64,000 nucleotides of DNA from Deferribacteres bacterium (GCA_023395255.1 JAEWZN010000003.1:62001-126000), one strand, 5' to 3'; shown: positions 54,656 to 64,000, numbered from the stretch's first letter. Numbers and translations: made by a program. Notes: generated by a model from the letters alone, not told the origin.

Positions 54656-56983
54656 ATGAGCGGAAAAACACATATCAAAGGCGTAATAAACGATAAAAGG
54701 GTTTCAACCCAGAACCTTCTTAAAGAGATATACAAGGATCTTGATGCGGGCGTTCGCGAGTTTGAAGTTGACGCGTCCGGTCAGCATAATATAGGCGGCG
54801 CTCTCTGGGCGGAAAACGGCGAACATCTTACGTTTAAGGTGAAAAACCCCGGTCAGAGGGTCGGCTCGATGGGTATGCCCGGAACTACGGTGGTAGTTGA
54901 GGGCTCAGCACCCGCTGATGTGGGCTGGCTGAACGCCGGAGCCGAAATAATCCTCAAGGGTGACGGCGGCGATACCACAGCACACTGCGCCGCATCCGGC
55001 AAAATATATGTTGCGGGCAAAACAGGAACACGCTCCGGCGCGCTCATGAAGTATGACCCCCGCTATTCTGCGCCTGAGTTCTGGGTGCTGAAAAGGGTGG
55101 GCTCATTCAGCTTTGAGTTTATGGGCGGCGGCTACGCCATCATCTGCGGTTACGGTGTTGCGGAGGGCGAATCTGTCCTCGGTGACAGAAGCTGTGTAGG
55201 CATGGTGGGCGGAACCGTGTATGTGCGCGGTCATGTGAGCGGGCTTTCGGACGAAGTCTGGATGCTGGAGCTTGATGAGGCGGACAGGGAATTTCTCACG
55301 AAAGGGCTCAGTGTTTTCCTTGAAAAGATAGAGAAACCTGAGCTTTACAACGAACTTTCCGATATGGGGCAGTGGCATAAAATAGTTGCCAAAACCCATG
55401 AGGAAAGGCACGAAGTCAGATACATGTCCGCAAGGGATTTCCGCCTGAAAAAATGGGTGGAAGGCGGTATCTTCGGTGATCTGGTTCAGGAAGACTTCAA
55501 AGTTACCGACTATGTGGAAACCGGAGCAAACAGGCTTCGCATACCCGAATGGCGCAATTCCAAATACTCAGCGCCGTGCGAATATAACTGCCCTGTGTTT
55601 ATCCCCACGCAGAAGAGGATAGCTCTGCTTCGTCAGGGCAAGGTTAAGGAGGCTCTGGAGCTTGTGCTTGAGCACAGTCCGTTCCCCGCTTCCGTGTGCG
55701 GACAGGTCTGCCCGAACCTCTGTCAGGACGAATGCAGCAGGCTTAATGTTGATGTGCCTGTCAAAATAAAGGAAATGGGCATGCTCAGCAGGGATGTCAC
55801 ACTTCCCGCCGCTGCTGCCGCTAACGGCTGCAGGGTGGCTGTGATAGGCGCGGGCGCTGCGGGTCTTACTGCGGGCTTTCACCTGAAAAGGATGGGGTAC
55901 GCGGTTGACATACTTGAGGCGGACAGCGTAATCGGCGGCAAGCTGATGCAGGTTATCCCCGAAGACAGGCTGGCAAGAGATGTTCTCAGCGCAGAGATAA
56001 AAAGAATACTTGATACAGGTGTGAATGTGAAGACAGACACCCGTGTTGATAAAGATATGTTCGCGGAACTCTGCGGCAGCTACGATGCGGTTGTGGTTGC
56101 TGTGGGTGCGCACAACCCTGTGGTTATCCCTTTTGAGGGGCATGAGAGGCTTGTGAAGGGTCTTGATTTCCTCAAAAAAATCAACAGGGGCGAGAACCCC
56201 CCGGTGGGCAAAAAGGTTGTGGTGATAGGTGCGGGCAACGCCGCTATGGATGTTGTTATCGGCGCTTATCAGATGGGCGCTGAGGAAGTTACCGCAGTGG
56301 ATATACAGAAACCCGCCGCCTTTGAGAAAGAGATTGAGCATGCCGAAAAACTCGGTGCGAAGATCCTCTGGCCTGTGTTCACCGAGAAGGTGACGGAAAA
56401 AGGCGTTCATTTCAAGGACGGTTCATTCATAGAGGCGGACACTGTTATAATCTCCATAGGCGACAGACCGGATGTCTCCTTTCTCGGCAGGGAATACCTG
56501 AATGAGAGAGGGATGACGCTTGTGAACGAGTTCATGCAGTCCCCGACGAATGAAAAGGTTTTCATCACCGGAGATGCCATAAAGCAGGGTCTTTTTACCC
56601 ACGCTCTGGGCGACGGACGCAAGGCTGCGATCAATATAGACAGGCTGCTTAAGGGCAGACCTCTGGATGCGTTTAAAAAAGCGCCCATGATCCCGCAGGA
56701 TAAGGTTAAGGATGAGTTTTACCACCCCATGAACCAGACCCGCCTTGAGGAAATGCCGGCGGAGGACGAAATCAAGCGCTGCATGAGCTGCGGCTTCTGC
56801 CGTGACTGCGGTTTCTGCCGTGACATCTGCCCCCAGCAGGCGATAACAAGAACCGAGGCGGACGGCAGATTTGAGTATGTGTCAAATGCTTCAAAGTGCA
56901 TCGGCTGCGGAATCTGCGCCGGAGTCTGCCCCTGCGGTGTATGGACTATGGCGGACAACCTGATTAAGTTCATGGAGAGCTAG
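54656..56983 (+). CDS. Glutamate synthase GXGXG domain fused to a GltD-type flavoprotein with ferredoxin tail
   Basis: A 775-residue fusion. Residues 1-250 are the GltB C-terminal beta-helix domain (repeated Gly motifs such as GALWAENGEHLTF and ILKGDGGDTTAHCAASG). A GltD-type Fe-S domain (about 300-365, CEYNCPVFIPTQKR and CGQVCPNLCQDECSR) leads into FAD (VIGAGAAGLTAG near 398) and NAD(P) (VVIGAGNAAMDVV near 520) sites. The C-terminus has two more ferredoxin motifs (CMSCGFC...CGFCRDICP near 708 and CIGCGICAGVCPCG). The ATG at 54656 has GGGGGTG upstream. So the whole glutamate synthase is built from three genes with five or more Fe-S sites. Confidence 0.92.
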   Translation: MSGKTHIKGVINDKRVSTQNLLKEIYKDLDAGVREFEVDASGQHNIGGALWAENGEHLTFKVKNPGQRVGSMGMPGTTVVVEGSAPADVGWLNAGAEIILKGDGGDTTAHCAASGKIYVAGKTGTRSGALMKYDPRYSAPEFWVLKRVGSFSFEFMGGGYAIICGYGVAEGESVLGDRSCVGMVGGTVYVRGHVSGLSDEVWMLELDEADREFLTKGLSVFLEKIEKPELYNELSDMGQWHKIVAKTHEERHEVRYMSARDFRLKKWVEGGIFGDLVQEDFKVTDYVETGANRLRIPEWRNSKYSAPCEYNCPVFIPTQKRIALLRQGKVKEALELVLEHSPFPASVCGQVCPNLCQDECSRLNVDVPVKIKEMGMLSRDVTLPAAAAANGCRVAVIGAGAAGLTAGFHLKRMGYAVDILEADSVIGGKLMQVIPEDRLARDVLSAEIKRILDTGVNVKTDTRVDKDMFAELCGSYDAVVVAVGAHNPVVIPFEGHERLVKGLDFLKKINRGENPPVGKKVVVIGAGNAAMDVVIGAYQMGAEEVTAVDIQKPAAFEKEIEHAEKLGAKILWPVFTEKVTEKGVHFKDGSFIEADTVIISIGDRPDVSFLGREYLNERGMTLVNEFMQSPTNEKVFITGDAIKQGLFTHALGDGRKAAINIDRLLKGRPLDAFKKAPMIPQDKVKDEFYHPMNQTRLEEMPAEDEIKRCMSCGFCRDCGFCRDICPQQAITRTEADGRFEYVSNASKCIGCGICAGVCPCGVWTMADNLIKFMES

Positions 56984-57033
56984 ATATATAAACAGCTTAT
57001 AGATTTAGAAAAATAAAATATACGACAGATTAA

Positions 57034-57067
57034 GGCCGCTTCTTTTCAATGGAGCGGTCTTTTTTTT
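57034..57067 (+). terminator. Intrinsic terminator of the glutamate synthase operon
   Basis: GGCCGCT pairs with AGCGGTC (one G-T), loop of about 12, followed by eight or more T. Confidence 0.85.
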
Positions 57068-57158
57068 AACTTTTTTCTGACATTTCCGTAATCAGAACCT
57101 CACAAAAATAAACTTTTATATACCTGACTTCAAAAGTCATCTCACTCGGAGGTAGGAA

Positions 57159-58172
57159 ATGAAAAGAACAATGAGGCTCATCGCAGTTGCCCTTCTTCTG
57201 ACGGCACTTACTGCGGGTTTCGCATTCGCACGCGATCAGATCAGGGTAGTAGGATCTTCCACAGTATTCCCTTTTTCAAGCTATGTTGCTGAAGAATTCG
57301 GCGCAACAACCAAGAACCCCACTCCCGTTGTTGAATCAGTTGGTTCCGGCGGCGGACACAAACTTTTTGCCGCAGGTGTTGGCAATGACGCTCCTGACAT
57401 CGCAAACTCATCACGCAGAATCAAAAAAAGCGAGCTTGAGGCGGATCTTAATGCTGGAATCAAGTCTGTAATCGAAATTAAAATCGGTTATGACGGAATC
57501 GCAATAGCCCACAACAAAAGCGCTGCTGATTTCAATGTTACTCTTGCTCAGCTTGCTCTCGCAGTTGCGGAAGAAGTGCCTGTTAACGGCCAGCTTGTAA
57601 AAAACCCCTACAAAAAATGGTCTGATATAGATAAAAGCCTTCCCTCTATAGACATACTTGTTTACGGCCCCCCCACATCTTCCGGCACACGTGATGCCTT
57701 CGAAGAGCTTGTTATGGAAGGCGCAACAGGTAAAATCAAAGAATACGGCAAACCCTACAAAAAAATCCGTCAGGACGGCGTTTATGTTCCCTCCGGCGAG
57801 AACGACAACCTTATAGTTCAGAGACTTGTTAAAGACAAAAATGCTATAGGTATCTTTGGTTACAGCTTCCTTCAGGAAAACGCAGACAGAATCAAAGGCG
57901 TCAGCGTGAACGGTGTTCTTCCCTCTCCTGAAAACGTGCTTAACAACACTTACCCCATATCAAGAAGCCTTTTCTTCTATGTGAAAGGCGACCACCTTGG
58001 CAAAATAAAAGGCATAGAGCAGTATGTTGACCTTTTCCTCTCTGAAAAAATGATAGGCGAAGGCGGTTTCCTTACTGAAATAGGCCTTATCCCCCTTGCG
58101 AAAGCAGAAAGGGAAAAAGTAAGAGCAGACTGGAAAGCCCGCAAGGCTCTTACTCTTAACGACGTGAAGTAA
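57159..58172 (+). CDS. pstS: Phosphate-binding protein of the Pst transporter
   Basis: A 337-residue periplasmic phosphate-binding protein. The signal peptide (1-24) ends AFA-R. The phosphate site loops are present: VVGSSTVFPFSSYVAEEF, VGSGGGHKLF, DIANSSRRI and PTSSGTRDAFEELV. GGAGG ribosome site. It is the first gene of pstS-pstC-pstA-pstB-phoU. TCTGA...TCAGA arms eleven bases apart lie about 80 bases upstream, but no clear Pho box was found. A terminator-like hairpin after it would leave more pstS than pstCAB message. Confidence 0.95.
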   Translation: MKRTMRLIAVALLLTALTAGFAFARDQIRVVGSSTVFPFSSYVAEEFGATTKNPTPVVESVGSGGGHKLFAAGVGNDAPDIANSSRRIKKSELEADLNAGIKSVIEIKIGYDGIAIAHNKSAADFNVTLAQLALAVAEEVPVNGQLVKNPYKKWSDIDKSLPSIDILVYGPPTSSGTRDAFEELVMEGATGKIKEYGKPYKKIRQDGVYVPSGENDNLIVQRLVKDKNAIGIFGYSFLQENADRIKGVSVNGVLPSPENVLNNTYPISRSLFFYVKGDHLGKIKGIEQYVDLFLSEKMIGEGGFLTEIGLIPLAKAEREKVRADWKARKALTLNDVK

Positions 58173-58196
58173 GATACTGCAATAACGACTATAATG

Positions 58197-58227
58197 AAAC
58201 GGATCGGAGAGTTTCCCGATCCGTTTT
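58197..58227 (+). terminator. Hairpin between pstS and pstC
   Basis: An eleven-pair stem, AAACGGATCGG / CCGATCCGTTT, followed by TTATT. As a partial terminator it would let pstS be expressed at higher level than the permease genes. Confidence 0.75.
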
Positions 58228-58266
58228 ATTGCGTAAAAACATAAACTACATCGGAGCGCATTGCTG

Positions 58267-59496
58267 ATGCTGATTACAATAATCATAATACTTGCGGTGC
58301 TGTCTGGATTATCATTCGCATACGGAGCCTACAGGGCCAGAGTGTGGGAGGATTCCAAGCAGCGGCTGAGTTCAAGACCCGGTCACTACGCGTGGTACGC
58401 TGTGATAAAGTTCACTTTTCCCGCGTGGCTGCTTCTTATCGCAGCGCTTTTACTTAAAACCACTAGGATAGCTGTCGTTCCGCCTTCCGTGGTTCTTGTC
58501 TGTTCCGCTCTGCTTGTTGCTGCGGGCTTCATTATCTCTTCAAAGAAGTTTTCGCCTCTTTTAAATGCCAGAGTTGTAGTTGAAAAAAACATCAGGTATC
58601 TGCTGATAACCGCCTCGCTGGTGTCCATACTCACAACTGTGGGCATAGTTTTCTCGATCCTTTTTGAGGCAATTATATTTTTCAAGCATGTAAACATAAT
58701 CGACTTTATCACCGGAACCTCATGGAACCCGGATACGGCGTTTCTTGAAGGCGCAGGCAGGGAAACGGATCATGCCGCCAAGCCTGAGTTCGGTTCCGCG
58801 CCCATATTTGCCGGAACATTTATGATCACAATCATTGCTCTCTCTGTTTCGGTTCCTGTCGGCCTTTTCGCGGCAATATTTCTTTCGGAATACGCCTCAA
58901 ACAGGTTCAGGAAAATTTTCAAACCCGTACTGGAAATACTCGCCGGCATCCCCACTGTTGTTTACGGTTTCTTTGCAGCACTCACCGTGAGCCCTCTGGT
59001 TGTTAAAATTGCCGGATTTTTCGGTTTCAATGCCGATTATACAAACGCTCTCGCACCGGGACTTGTGATGGGAATTATGATTATTCCCTTCATATCATCC
59101 CTTTCTGACGATGTTATCAACTCTGTTCCCCAGAGCCTAAGGGAAGGCGGTCTTGCCCTCGGCACTACCAAGTCCGAGACAATAAAGCAGATAATCCTCC
59201 CTGCCGCAATGCCGGGCATAGTTTCTGCCATACTTCTTGCTGTGTCACGCGCTGTGGGTGAAACTATGATTGTGGTGATGGCCGCCGGTCTCCGCCCGAA
59301 TCTCACATGGAACCCTCTGGAAGGCATGACGACAGTTACCGTGCAGATAGTGGATGCGCTCACAGGCGATCAGGCCTTTGACAGCCTTGCAACTTTGTCC
59401 GCCTTTGGTCTTGGGCTTGTGCTACTTGTGTTTACATTGTGTATCAACCTTGTCTCCACATACATAATCCGCAGATACCGCAAGAATTACGAGTAA
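58267..59496 (+). CDS. pstC: Phosphate ABC transporter permease PstC (long form)
   Basis: A 409-residue permease. The C-terminal 300 residues are a normal binding-protein-dependent permease with six membrane segments and the EAA loop region (SLREGGLALGTTKSETIKQIILPAAMPGI). The N-terminal 100 residues add about three membrane segments not found in the roughly 310-residue E. coli protein, as also seen in some alphaproteobacterial Pst systems. The ATG at 58267 is ten bases after GGAG; a TTG at 58261 is an alternative. Confidence 0.93.
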   Translation: MLITIIIILAVLSGLSFAYGAYRARVWEDSKQRLSSRPGHYAWYAVIKFTFPAWLLLIAALLLKTTRIAVVPPSVVLVCSALLVAAGFIISSKKFSPLLNARVVVEKNIRYLLITASLVSILTTVGIVFSILFEAIIFFKHVNIIDFITGTSWNPDTAFLEGAGRETDHAAKPEFGSAPIFAGTFMITIIALSVSVPVGLFAAIFLSEYASNRFRKIFKPVLEILAGIPTVVYGFFAALTVSPLVVKIAGFFGFNADYTNALAPGLVMGIMIIPFISSLSDDVINSVPQSLREGGLALGTTKSETIKQIILPAAMPGIVSAILLAVSRAVGETMIVVMAAGLRPNLTWNPLEGMTTVTVQIVDALTGDQAFDSLATLSAFGLGLVLLVFTLCINLVSTYIIRRYRKNYE

Positions 59497-59506
59497 GGGG
59501 GACGTG

Positions 59507-60670
59507 ATGGCTTATTCAAAAGAACACGACAGAAAACTCAGGAAAAGATACGCTGCTGAAAAACGCTTCCAGCTTTACGGCAAGGCGGCACTGCTTCTTG
59601 CGCTCTTATTCCTTATATTCTTTTTTTACGACATAATCAAAACCGGATATACGGCTTTTTCTCAGGCTGAGATCAGAGTTGAAGTCACCTTCAATGAGGA
59701 AACCCTGCAAATGCCGAACAGAGCTGTAACCAAAGAATACAGGGATGTTCTTTCAAGGGGGTTTCTGCGTATTCTCCCTCAGGTTGTTGAAAAACACCCT
59801 GAGTATATGAACACAACGCAGACTCTATGGGTGGTTGCCAAAGGGGATGTAGACCAGTATATGAAAAGCAAACCCAACAGGCTTACCGAAAGAGAGGCTG
59901 AGTTCGTAAACAGGCTTAAAGAGGGCAGTGACATTCGTCTTGCCTTCAACACGGGCTTCTTTACAATGGGCGATTCTAAAATGCCTGAAATAGCGGGTAT
60001 TCTTTCCGCTGCCATAGGAACGATTTATGTTCTGATAATCACAATGGTGCTCAGTGTGCCGCTTGGGGTTATGACGGCGATTTACCTTGAGGAGTTTGCA
60101 CCGGATAATAAATTTACGCAGTTTATTGAGGTGAATATCAATAACCTCGCAGCTATCCCTTCCATTATCTTCGGTCTTCTGGGTCTTGCCATATTCATCA
60201 ACTTTTTCAGCGTACCCCGTTCATCTGCACTTGTTGGCGGTCTTACGCTTGCTCTTATGACGCTTCCCGTAATTATAATAAGTACAAGGGCGGCTCTGCG
60301 TGCGGTTCCGGAATCAATACGCCACGGGGCATACGGTGTTGGTGCATCCCCATGGCAGGTGGTGTGGCATCATGTTCTGCCTGTTTCCATGCCCGGAATA
60401 CTCACAGGCTCGATCATCGGTCTTGCGCAGGCAATGGGAGAGACAGCGCCGCTTCTCATTGTTGGTATGATGGCTTACATCCCGGACGCGCCCACAGGAA
60501 TAACAAGCGCCACAACTGTTCTTCCCGCGCAGATATACACATGGTCGGCAACCAGTCTCCGCCCTTATGTTGAAAGAACAGCGGCGGGGATCATTGTTTT
60601 GCTTACTGTTCTCCTCGCGCTGAACTTCACGGCAATCTGGCTCAGAAACAAATATGAACGCAAATGGTAA
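59507..60670 (+). CDS. pstA: Phosphate ABC transporter permease PstA (long form)
   Basis: A 387-residue permease with a normal C-terminal permease domain (IRHGAYGVGASPWQVVWHHVLPVSMPGILTG) and an N-terminal extension (about 1-150) of the DUF3333 type: one membrane segment and a periplasmic domain. It pairs with the extended PstC. The ATG at 59507 has AGGGGG upstream; a GTG three bases before is less likely. 10 bases after pstC. Confidence 0.93.
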   Translation: MAYSKEHDRKLRKRYAAEKRFQLYGKAALLLALLFLIFFFYDIIKTGYTAFSQAEIRVEVTFNEETLQMPNRAVTKEYRDVLSRGFLRILPQVVEKHPEYMNTTQTLWVVAKGDVDQYMKSKPNRLTEREAEFVNRLKEGSDIRLAFNTGFFTMGDSKMPEIAGILSAAIGTIYVLIITMVLSVPLGVMTAIYLEEFAPDNKFTQFIEVNINNLAAIPSIIFGLLGLAIFINFFSVPRSSALVGGLTLALMTLPVIIISTRAALRAVPESIRHGAYGVGASPWQVVWHHVLPVSMPGILTGSIIGLAQAMGETAPLLIVGMMAYIPDAPTGITSATTVLPAQIYTWSATSLRPYVERTAAGIIVLLTVLLALNFTAIWLRNKYERKW

Positions 60671-60688
60671 TCCCGGAGGTTTAAACCT

Positions 60689-61495
60689 ATGAGCATACAG
60701 GCGGCTCCCGCTGAAAAAATCAAACAGATGAAAGATCTTAAAATGAAAATGTCCGTGCGTGATCTGGACTTTTATTACGGTGATTTTCACGCCCTTAAAA
60801 ACGTTAATATCGACTTTCCCGAAAAGCATGTGGTGGCGATGATCGGGCCTTCCGGCTGCGGGAAATCCACACTGCTTCGCTGCCTTAACCGCATGAACGA
60901 CCTTGTGCCGGGCATCAGGGTTGACGGAACAATACTTCTTGATGATACAGATATTTACAGCAGCGCTATTGATGTTGTGGATATACGCACAAAAGTGGGC
61001 ATGGTTTTCCAGAAGCCTAACCCTTTTCCCAAAAGCATATATGATAATATCGCCTACGCTCCCAAGATTCACGGCAGAGTGAGAAAAGGGCGCGATATGG
61101 ATGACCTTGTGGAACACGCCCTGAGAAAGGCAGGGCTCTGGAATGAGGTTTCCGACAGGCTGGAAAACATGGCAACAACCCTTTCCGGCGGTCAGCAGCA
61201 GAGGCTCTGCATAGCAAGAGCTATAGCCATGGAGCCGGATGTTCTCCTTATGGACGAACCCGCCTCAGCACTTGACCCCATCGCAACTGCAAAAATTGAG
61301 GAGCTTATATTCGAGCTCAAAGAGAAATACACCATTATCATAGTTACGCACAGCATGCAGCAGGCTGCGAGGATCTCCGAGTACACATCTTTCTTCTACA
61401 TGGGCGAAATGGTGGAGTACAACACCACGGAGAAGATATTCACCAACCCTGACAAACAGCAGACTCAGGATTATGTAACCGGAAGATTCGGTTAA
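60689..61495 (+). CDS. pstB: Phosphate ABC transporter ATPase
   Basis: A 268-residue ABC ATPase that drives phosphate uptake. Walker [10 protein letters not shown], the signature [14 protein letters not shown], Walker [14 protein letters not shown] and the switch His ([10 protein letters not shown]) are all intact. Length and the C-terminal YVTGRFG ending are usual for PstB. 18 bases after pstA with GGAGG upstream; 13 bases before phoU. Confidence 0.97.
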   Translation: MSIQAAPAEKIKQMKDLKMKMSVRDLDFYYGDFHALKNVNIDFPEKHVVAMIGPSGCGKSTLLRCLNRMNDLVPGIRVDGTILLDDTDIYSSAIDVVDIRTKVGMVFQKPNPFPKSIYDNIAYAPKIHGRVRKGRDMDDLVEHALRKAGLWNEVSDRLENMATTLSGGQQQRLCIARAIAMEPDVLLMDEPASALDPIATAKIEELIFELKEKYTIIIVTHSMQQAARISEYTSFFYMGEMVEYNTTEKIFTNPDKQQTQDYVTGRFG

Positions 61496-61508
61496 GGGAG
61501 GATGCGGC

Positions 61509-62183
61509 ATGAATAACGCTGAAATTCAGTATACAGCCCTGAAAGAGAACCTTAACAGGCTCACAGGACTTGTTTCCGGCATAGTTGAGGATGTGAGCGT
61601 CCTTCTTAACGGATATGACGAGGAACTGGCGGGAAAAATAGTTGAAGAAGGGAAAACTGCCCTCAGACTGGAAGGTGAGTCCAGCAAAGTATGCATCTCT
61701 CTCCTCGGTCTGTTTGAGCCCAAGGCAAATGACCTCCGCTACGTGATAGCCTCGCTCAACATTGTTGGCGAACTGGAGGCCATCGCAGGCTACTGCACAG
61801 ACATCGCCAAGGAAGTTCTCCGGGCGGGCGGCCCTCTTTATGAGTTTGATATGAAGAGGTTTCCCAAAATGATCAAAGAAACAGCAAACATGATCAAGGA
61901 CAGCATAGATTCGTTTTACAAGTGCGATGCCAAGCTTGCTCTTGAGATTATAGAAAGGGATGACAGGGTGGACAGGCTCCACAGAAAAATCCTGAAAAAG
62001 GCTGTGGAAAATATGGCTGCCTTCGGCGACAGGGCGGATAAAACCGTATCTTTCATTTTCATCACCAGATGCCTCGAAAGGGCGGCAGACCATGCTGTGA
62101 CCATAGCAGAGCATTCATACTACTACGCAACGGGGAAAGTTATTAAAAACGTGCCCGACGGCGAAATAAAAGCAGATAAGTAA
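61509..62183 (+). CDS. phoU: Phosphate signalling and transport regulator PhoU
   Basis: A 224-residue all-helical PhoU with two repeats of the three-helix unit, including LRYVIASLNIVGELEAIAGYCTDIA in the first and FIFITRCLERAADHAVTIAE in the second, with the metal-binding E-x-x-x-D patterns. It damps Pho signalling when phosphate is plentiful by acting on PstB and the PhoR kinase. No PhoR or PhoB gene is in the window. GGGAGG ribosome site. Last gene of the pst operon. Confidence 0.95.
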   Translation: MNNAEIQYTALKENLNRLTGLVSGIVEDVSVLLNGYDEELAGKIVEEGKTALRLEGESSKVCISLLGLFEPKANDLRYVIASLNIVGELEAIAGYCTDIAKEVLRAGGPLYEFDMKRFPKMIKETANMIKDSIDSFYKCDAKLALEIIERDDRVDRLHRKILKKAVENMAAFGDRADKTVSFIFITRCLERAADHAVTIAEHSYYYATGKVIKNVPDGEIKADK

Positions 62184-62210
62184 TCCTGCCCATACCCCCC
62201 CATTATATAC

Positions 62211-62233
62211 AGGCGGTGCAGCAATGCCCGCCT
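62211..62233 (+). terminator. Possible terminator after phoU
   Basis: AGGCGG-T-GC pairs with GC-CCGCCT across an AGCAAT loop with one bulged T. The following TATATTA is only weakly T-rich. Confidence 0.4.
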
Positions 62234-62357
62234 TATATTATTCAATACTAAATAAGTCTTGATTATCAATATTTTGCATTAATTTGACATTTCTCTGATA
62301 ACTTCCGATCCCATTCATAACATTGTAATAACAAAAGCTGTTACGGAAGGGATATAC

Positions 62358-64000
62358 ATGAAAAAAGGGATAATCAGAAACCTGAGTCTGAAAGTGAAGA
62401 TAAGCGTTATGCTTGTCTGCTCGCTTCTGCTTATTACATTTGTTTCATCTGCGGTGCTGGTTCAGAAGGGGAAGAGGGAACTGGCTGAAAGCAAGGCACA
62501 GCAGGCGGAAATTCTTAAAAAAGTGATGTCGGAAAGATTCACCGGGTATCTCGGTTCTGTGGACAGATTTCTGACAGGGTTTGTTAAAAACGGTTATGTA
62601 ACGGAAGGGTTCTACAGCATAGCTTCGGCATATTACAAGCTGAACAGGCGTCCCTCCCTCGACCCGGAGCTTATGATTCCGGGGCTTCGGGCATTCTTTG
62701 AAAAAACAGGCAATAAGCAGATGATTAGCTGGATGGATAAGGCTGATTTCACCACAGCTTCGGACTTCCGCCAGCTTGTGCTGCAATATACCAACATTGC
62801 AGGGCTGGACGAGATGGAAACAATGCAGTTTCCCGTTGAGTTCAACTTTGTGCACTCAATGTATTATGACGGTTTCAGGCTTCTGATGGAGCCATATCAT
62901 ATATATTCCATGTACATTATTGACAGTGAAGGGGTTATAGTTTTTTCCTCTGACAAGAACCATGCCTTTGCTACCAACGTTATGACAGGTGTTCACAAGG
63001 ACAGCTTTCTGGGAAAAACCTTCCGTCAGGCGCTTTCCATGTCGGTGACCGAAACACTTCTCACTGATTTTGAAGCATCAGAGATTGACGGGGGCAGACC
63101 TGTGGCGTATATGGCGAGGCATATAAACGCCAACGATGCCCGAATGGGTATAGTGCTGGTTTCTCTGAATCGCGATACTCTTATGTCCCTGCTGCCGGAG
63201 AGGATTGACGAGCACACATATCTGCGTCTTTTTGACAAAACAGGCCTACTTATGAACATGCCTTCAGGTACGGGTGATGCAGAAGCCGGAAATTTTGCCG
63301 CACTACCGCAGCCCTCTCTCACGGAGGAGATAAGAGGCATAGGCAGAAACGGCTACATCTTTTCCAAGGAGAGGGTTGAATTCTTAAGCAAGAGCTTTGA
63401 CATCGTAATCAAGATGGACAGAAGCCAGATGCTGGCGCAGATACACAGCCTCATAGGCGGTGTTTTCTTCTACGCGGGGCTGACATTTATTGTGATACTG
63501 ACTGTTCTTTATCTTATGTTCAACCGAATAGCCTTTAAAAGGCTGGATTTCATAGGAAAAGAGATAAACTCAATAGGCAGCGACCTTTCCAGACGCATCC
63601 CTGTTTTTTATAAGGATGAGATAGCCAATATATCCAATCACATGAACAGCTTTCTGGAGAGGCTGGATGAGCTGGTGACAAAGATTTATGAAATCTCAGT
63701 GCGGACAGAGGCTGATTTCCGGCAGTTTGACAGTAAAAAGACAGAGCTCACTAAAGTTCTGGGCAGACAGGAGGGGAATCTGTCGCTCCTTTTGAGGGAG
63801 ATGGATAAGGTCAAGGCCGCAGGGCTTGAGATGCACCGCAACCTTGATCTGACAAGGCAGGTTACTCAGGAAACTGAGAAACGCACATCCGGCGGACGGC
63901 AGAATATGACTGTTCTCTCCGAACAGATGGAAGGGATAGGAGATTCTGTTGAGCAGCTGGGCGGGAAACTGCTCCGTTTCGGCGAATCTTCCCGCGAGGT
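62358..64000 (+). CDS. Methyl-accepting chemotaxis-type receptor, 5' part (runs off window)
   Basis: The frame opens at ATG 62358 (GGAAGGG upstream) and has no stop before the window ends, giving at least 547 codons. Membrane segment 1 lies at about 16-34 and segment 2 at about 372-392. The large periplasmic domain between (about 340 residues) looks like a double-Cache sensor (HIYSMYIIDSEGVIVFSSD, then TYLRLFDKTGLLM). A HAMP region follows (SIGSDLSRRIPVFYKDEIANISNHMNSFLERL), then the start of a coiled signalling region. The receptor tip is not reached, so MCP is the likely but unproven output; a histidine kinase or cyclase is possible. Confidence 0.85.
   Translation, partial: MKKGIIRNLSLKVKISVMLVCSLLLITFVSSAVLVQKGKRELAESKAQQAEILKKVMSERFTGYLGSVDRFLTGFVKNGYVTEGFYSIASAYYKLNRRPSLDPELMIPGLRAFFEKTGNKQMISWMDKADFTTASDFRQLVLQYTNIAGLDEMETMQFPVEFNFVHSMYYDGFRLLMEPYHIYSMYIIDSEGVIVFSSDKNHAFATNVMTGVHKDSFLGKTFRQALSMSVTETLLTDFEASEIDGGRPVAYMARHINANDARMGIVLVSLNRDTLMSLLPERIDEHTYLRLFDKTGLLMNMPSGTGDAEAGNFAALPQPSLTEEIRGIGRNGYIFSKERVEFLSKSFDIVIKMDRSQMLAQIHSLIGGVFFYAGLTFIVILTVLYLMFNRIAFKRLDFIGKEINSIGSDLSRRIPVFYKDEIANISNHMNSFLERLDELVTKIYEISVRTEADFRQFDSKKTELTKVLGRQEGNLSLLLREMDKVKAAGLEMHRNLDLTRQVTQETEKRTSGGRQNMTVLSEQMEGIGDSVEQLGGKLLRFGESSRE

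Noticed and set aside
57060..57158. Classical Pho box before pstS
   Set aside because: TGACAT and TGACTT words are present but not as two direct repeats with the 11-base spacing; I could not support a PhoB site.

Overview
The window is gene-dense chromosomal DNA with no rRNA, tRNA, CRISPR array, transposase or phage gene that I can recognise. The content fits a motile, respiring, probably anaerobic or microaerophilic Gram-negative bacterium: two FeoAB ferrous iron systems, a superoxide reductase, two periplasmic sensor domains with CxxCH haem motifs, chemotaxis proteins, an F-type ATPase with paired b and b' subunits, and a very large NAD-type glutamate dehydrogenase. I suspect Deferribacterota (a Geovibrio, Denitrovibrio or Seleniivibrio-like organism). 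That is inference from gene content and protein style; no marker in the window proves it.

Layout. 1-2685: the 3' part of alaS, an overlapping Nudix gene and a CheX-like protein, then a repeat-bearing spacer. 3250-11914: a translationally coupled run of giant glutamate dehydrogenase, a secreted M16 peptidase and a STAND-like NTPase with TPRs, meeting a class II photolyase head-on. 13320-17191: metH and a superoxide reductase. 17415-23127: two divergent feoAB operons, one with a small secreted protein. 23214-29338: M3 peptidase, a tiny Cys protein, a Crp-family regulator, a probable flagellum-associated protein and a haem-motif GGDEF-EAL protein. 29512-34863: ispG and a phosphohexomutase, a RsbW-like ATPase with a metallo-hydrolase, and a diguanylate cyclase. 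35313-41540: ATP synthase genes atpF', F, H, A, G, D, C without the a and c subunits, with an odd duplicated spacer between atpG and atpD. 41633-43511: tRNA and rRNA methyltransferases. 43715-51373: a haem-motif MCP, an HxlR/oxidoreductase pair, a SLAC1/TehA-like transporter, a histidine kinase and an HDOD protein. 51907-56983: a three-gene glutamate synthase with extra ferredoxin modules. 57159-62183: pstS-pstC-pstA-pstB-phoU. 62358 to the end: an MCP cut by the window edge.

Themes. Nitrogen assimilation (glutamate dehydrogenase and GOGAT), iron and oxidative stress (Feo, superoxide reductase), phosphate uptake, energy conservation, and a dense signalling layer (c-di-GMP, chemotaxis, HDOD, histidine kinase). 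Some chemotaxis-linked genes carry sigma-28-like promoter matches. The most unusual DNA is a family of hairpins with an ACA-GGA-TGT core. They sit inside tandemly duplicated DNA, including a copied 3' end of atpG, and recur downstream of cheX.
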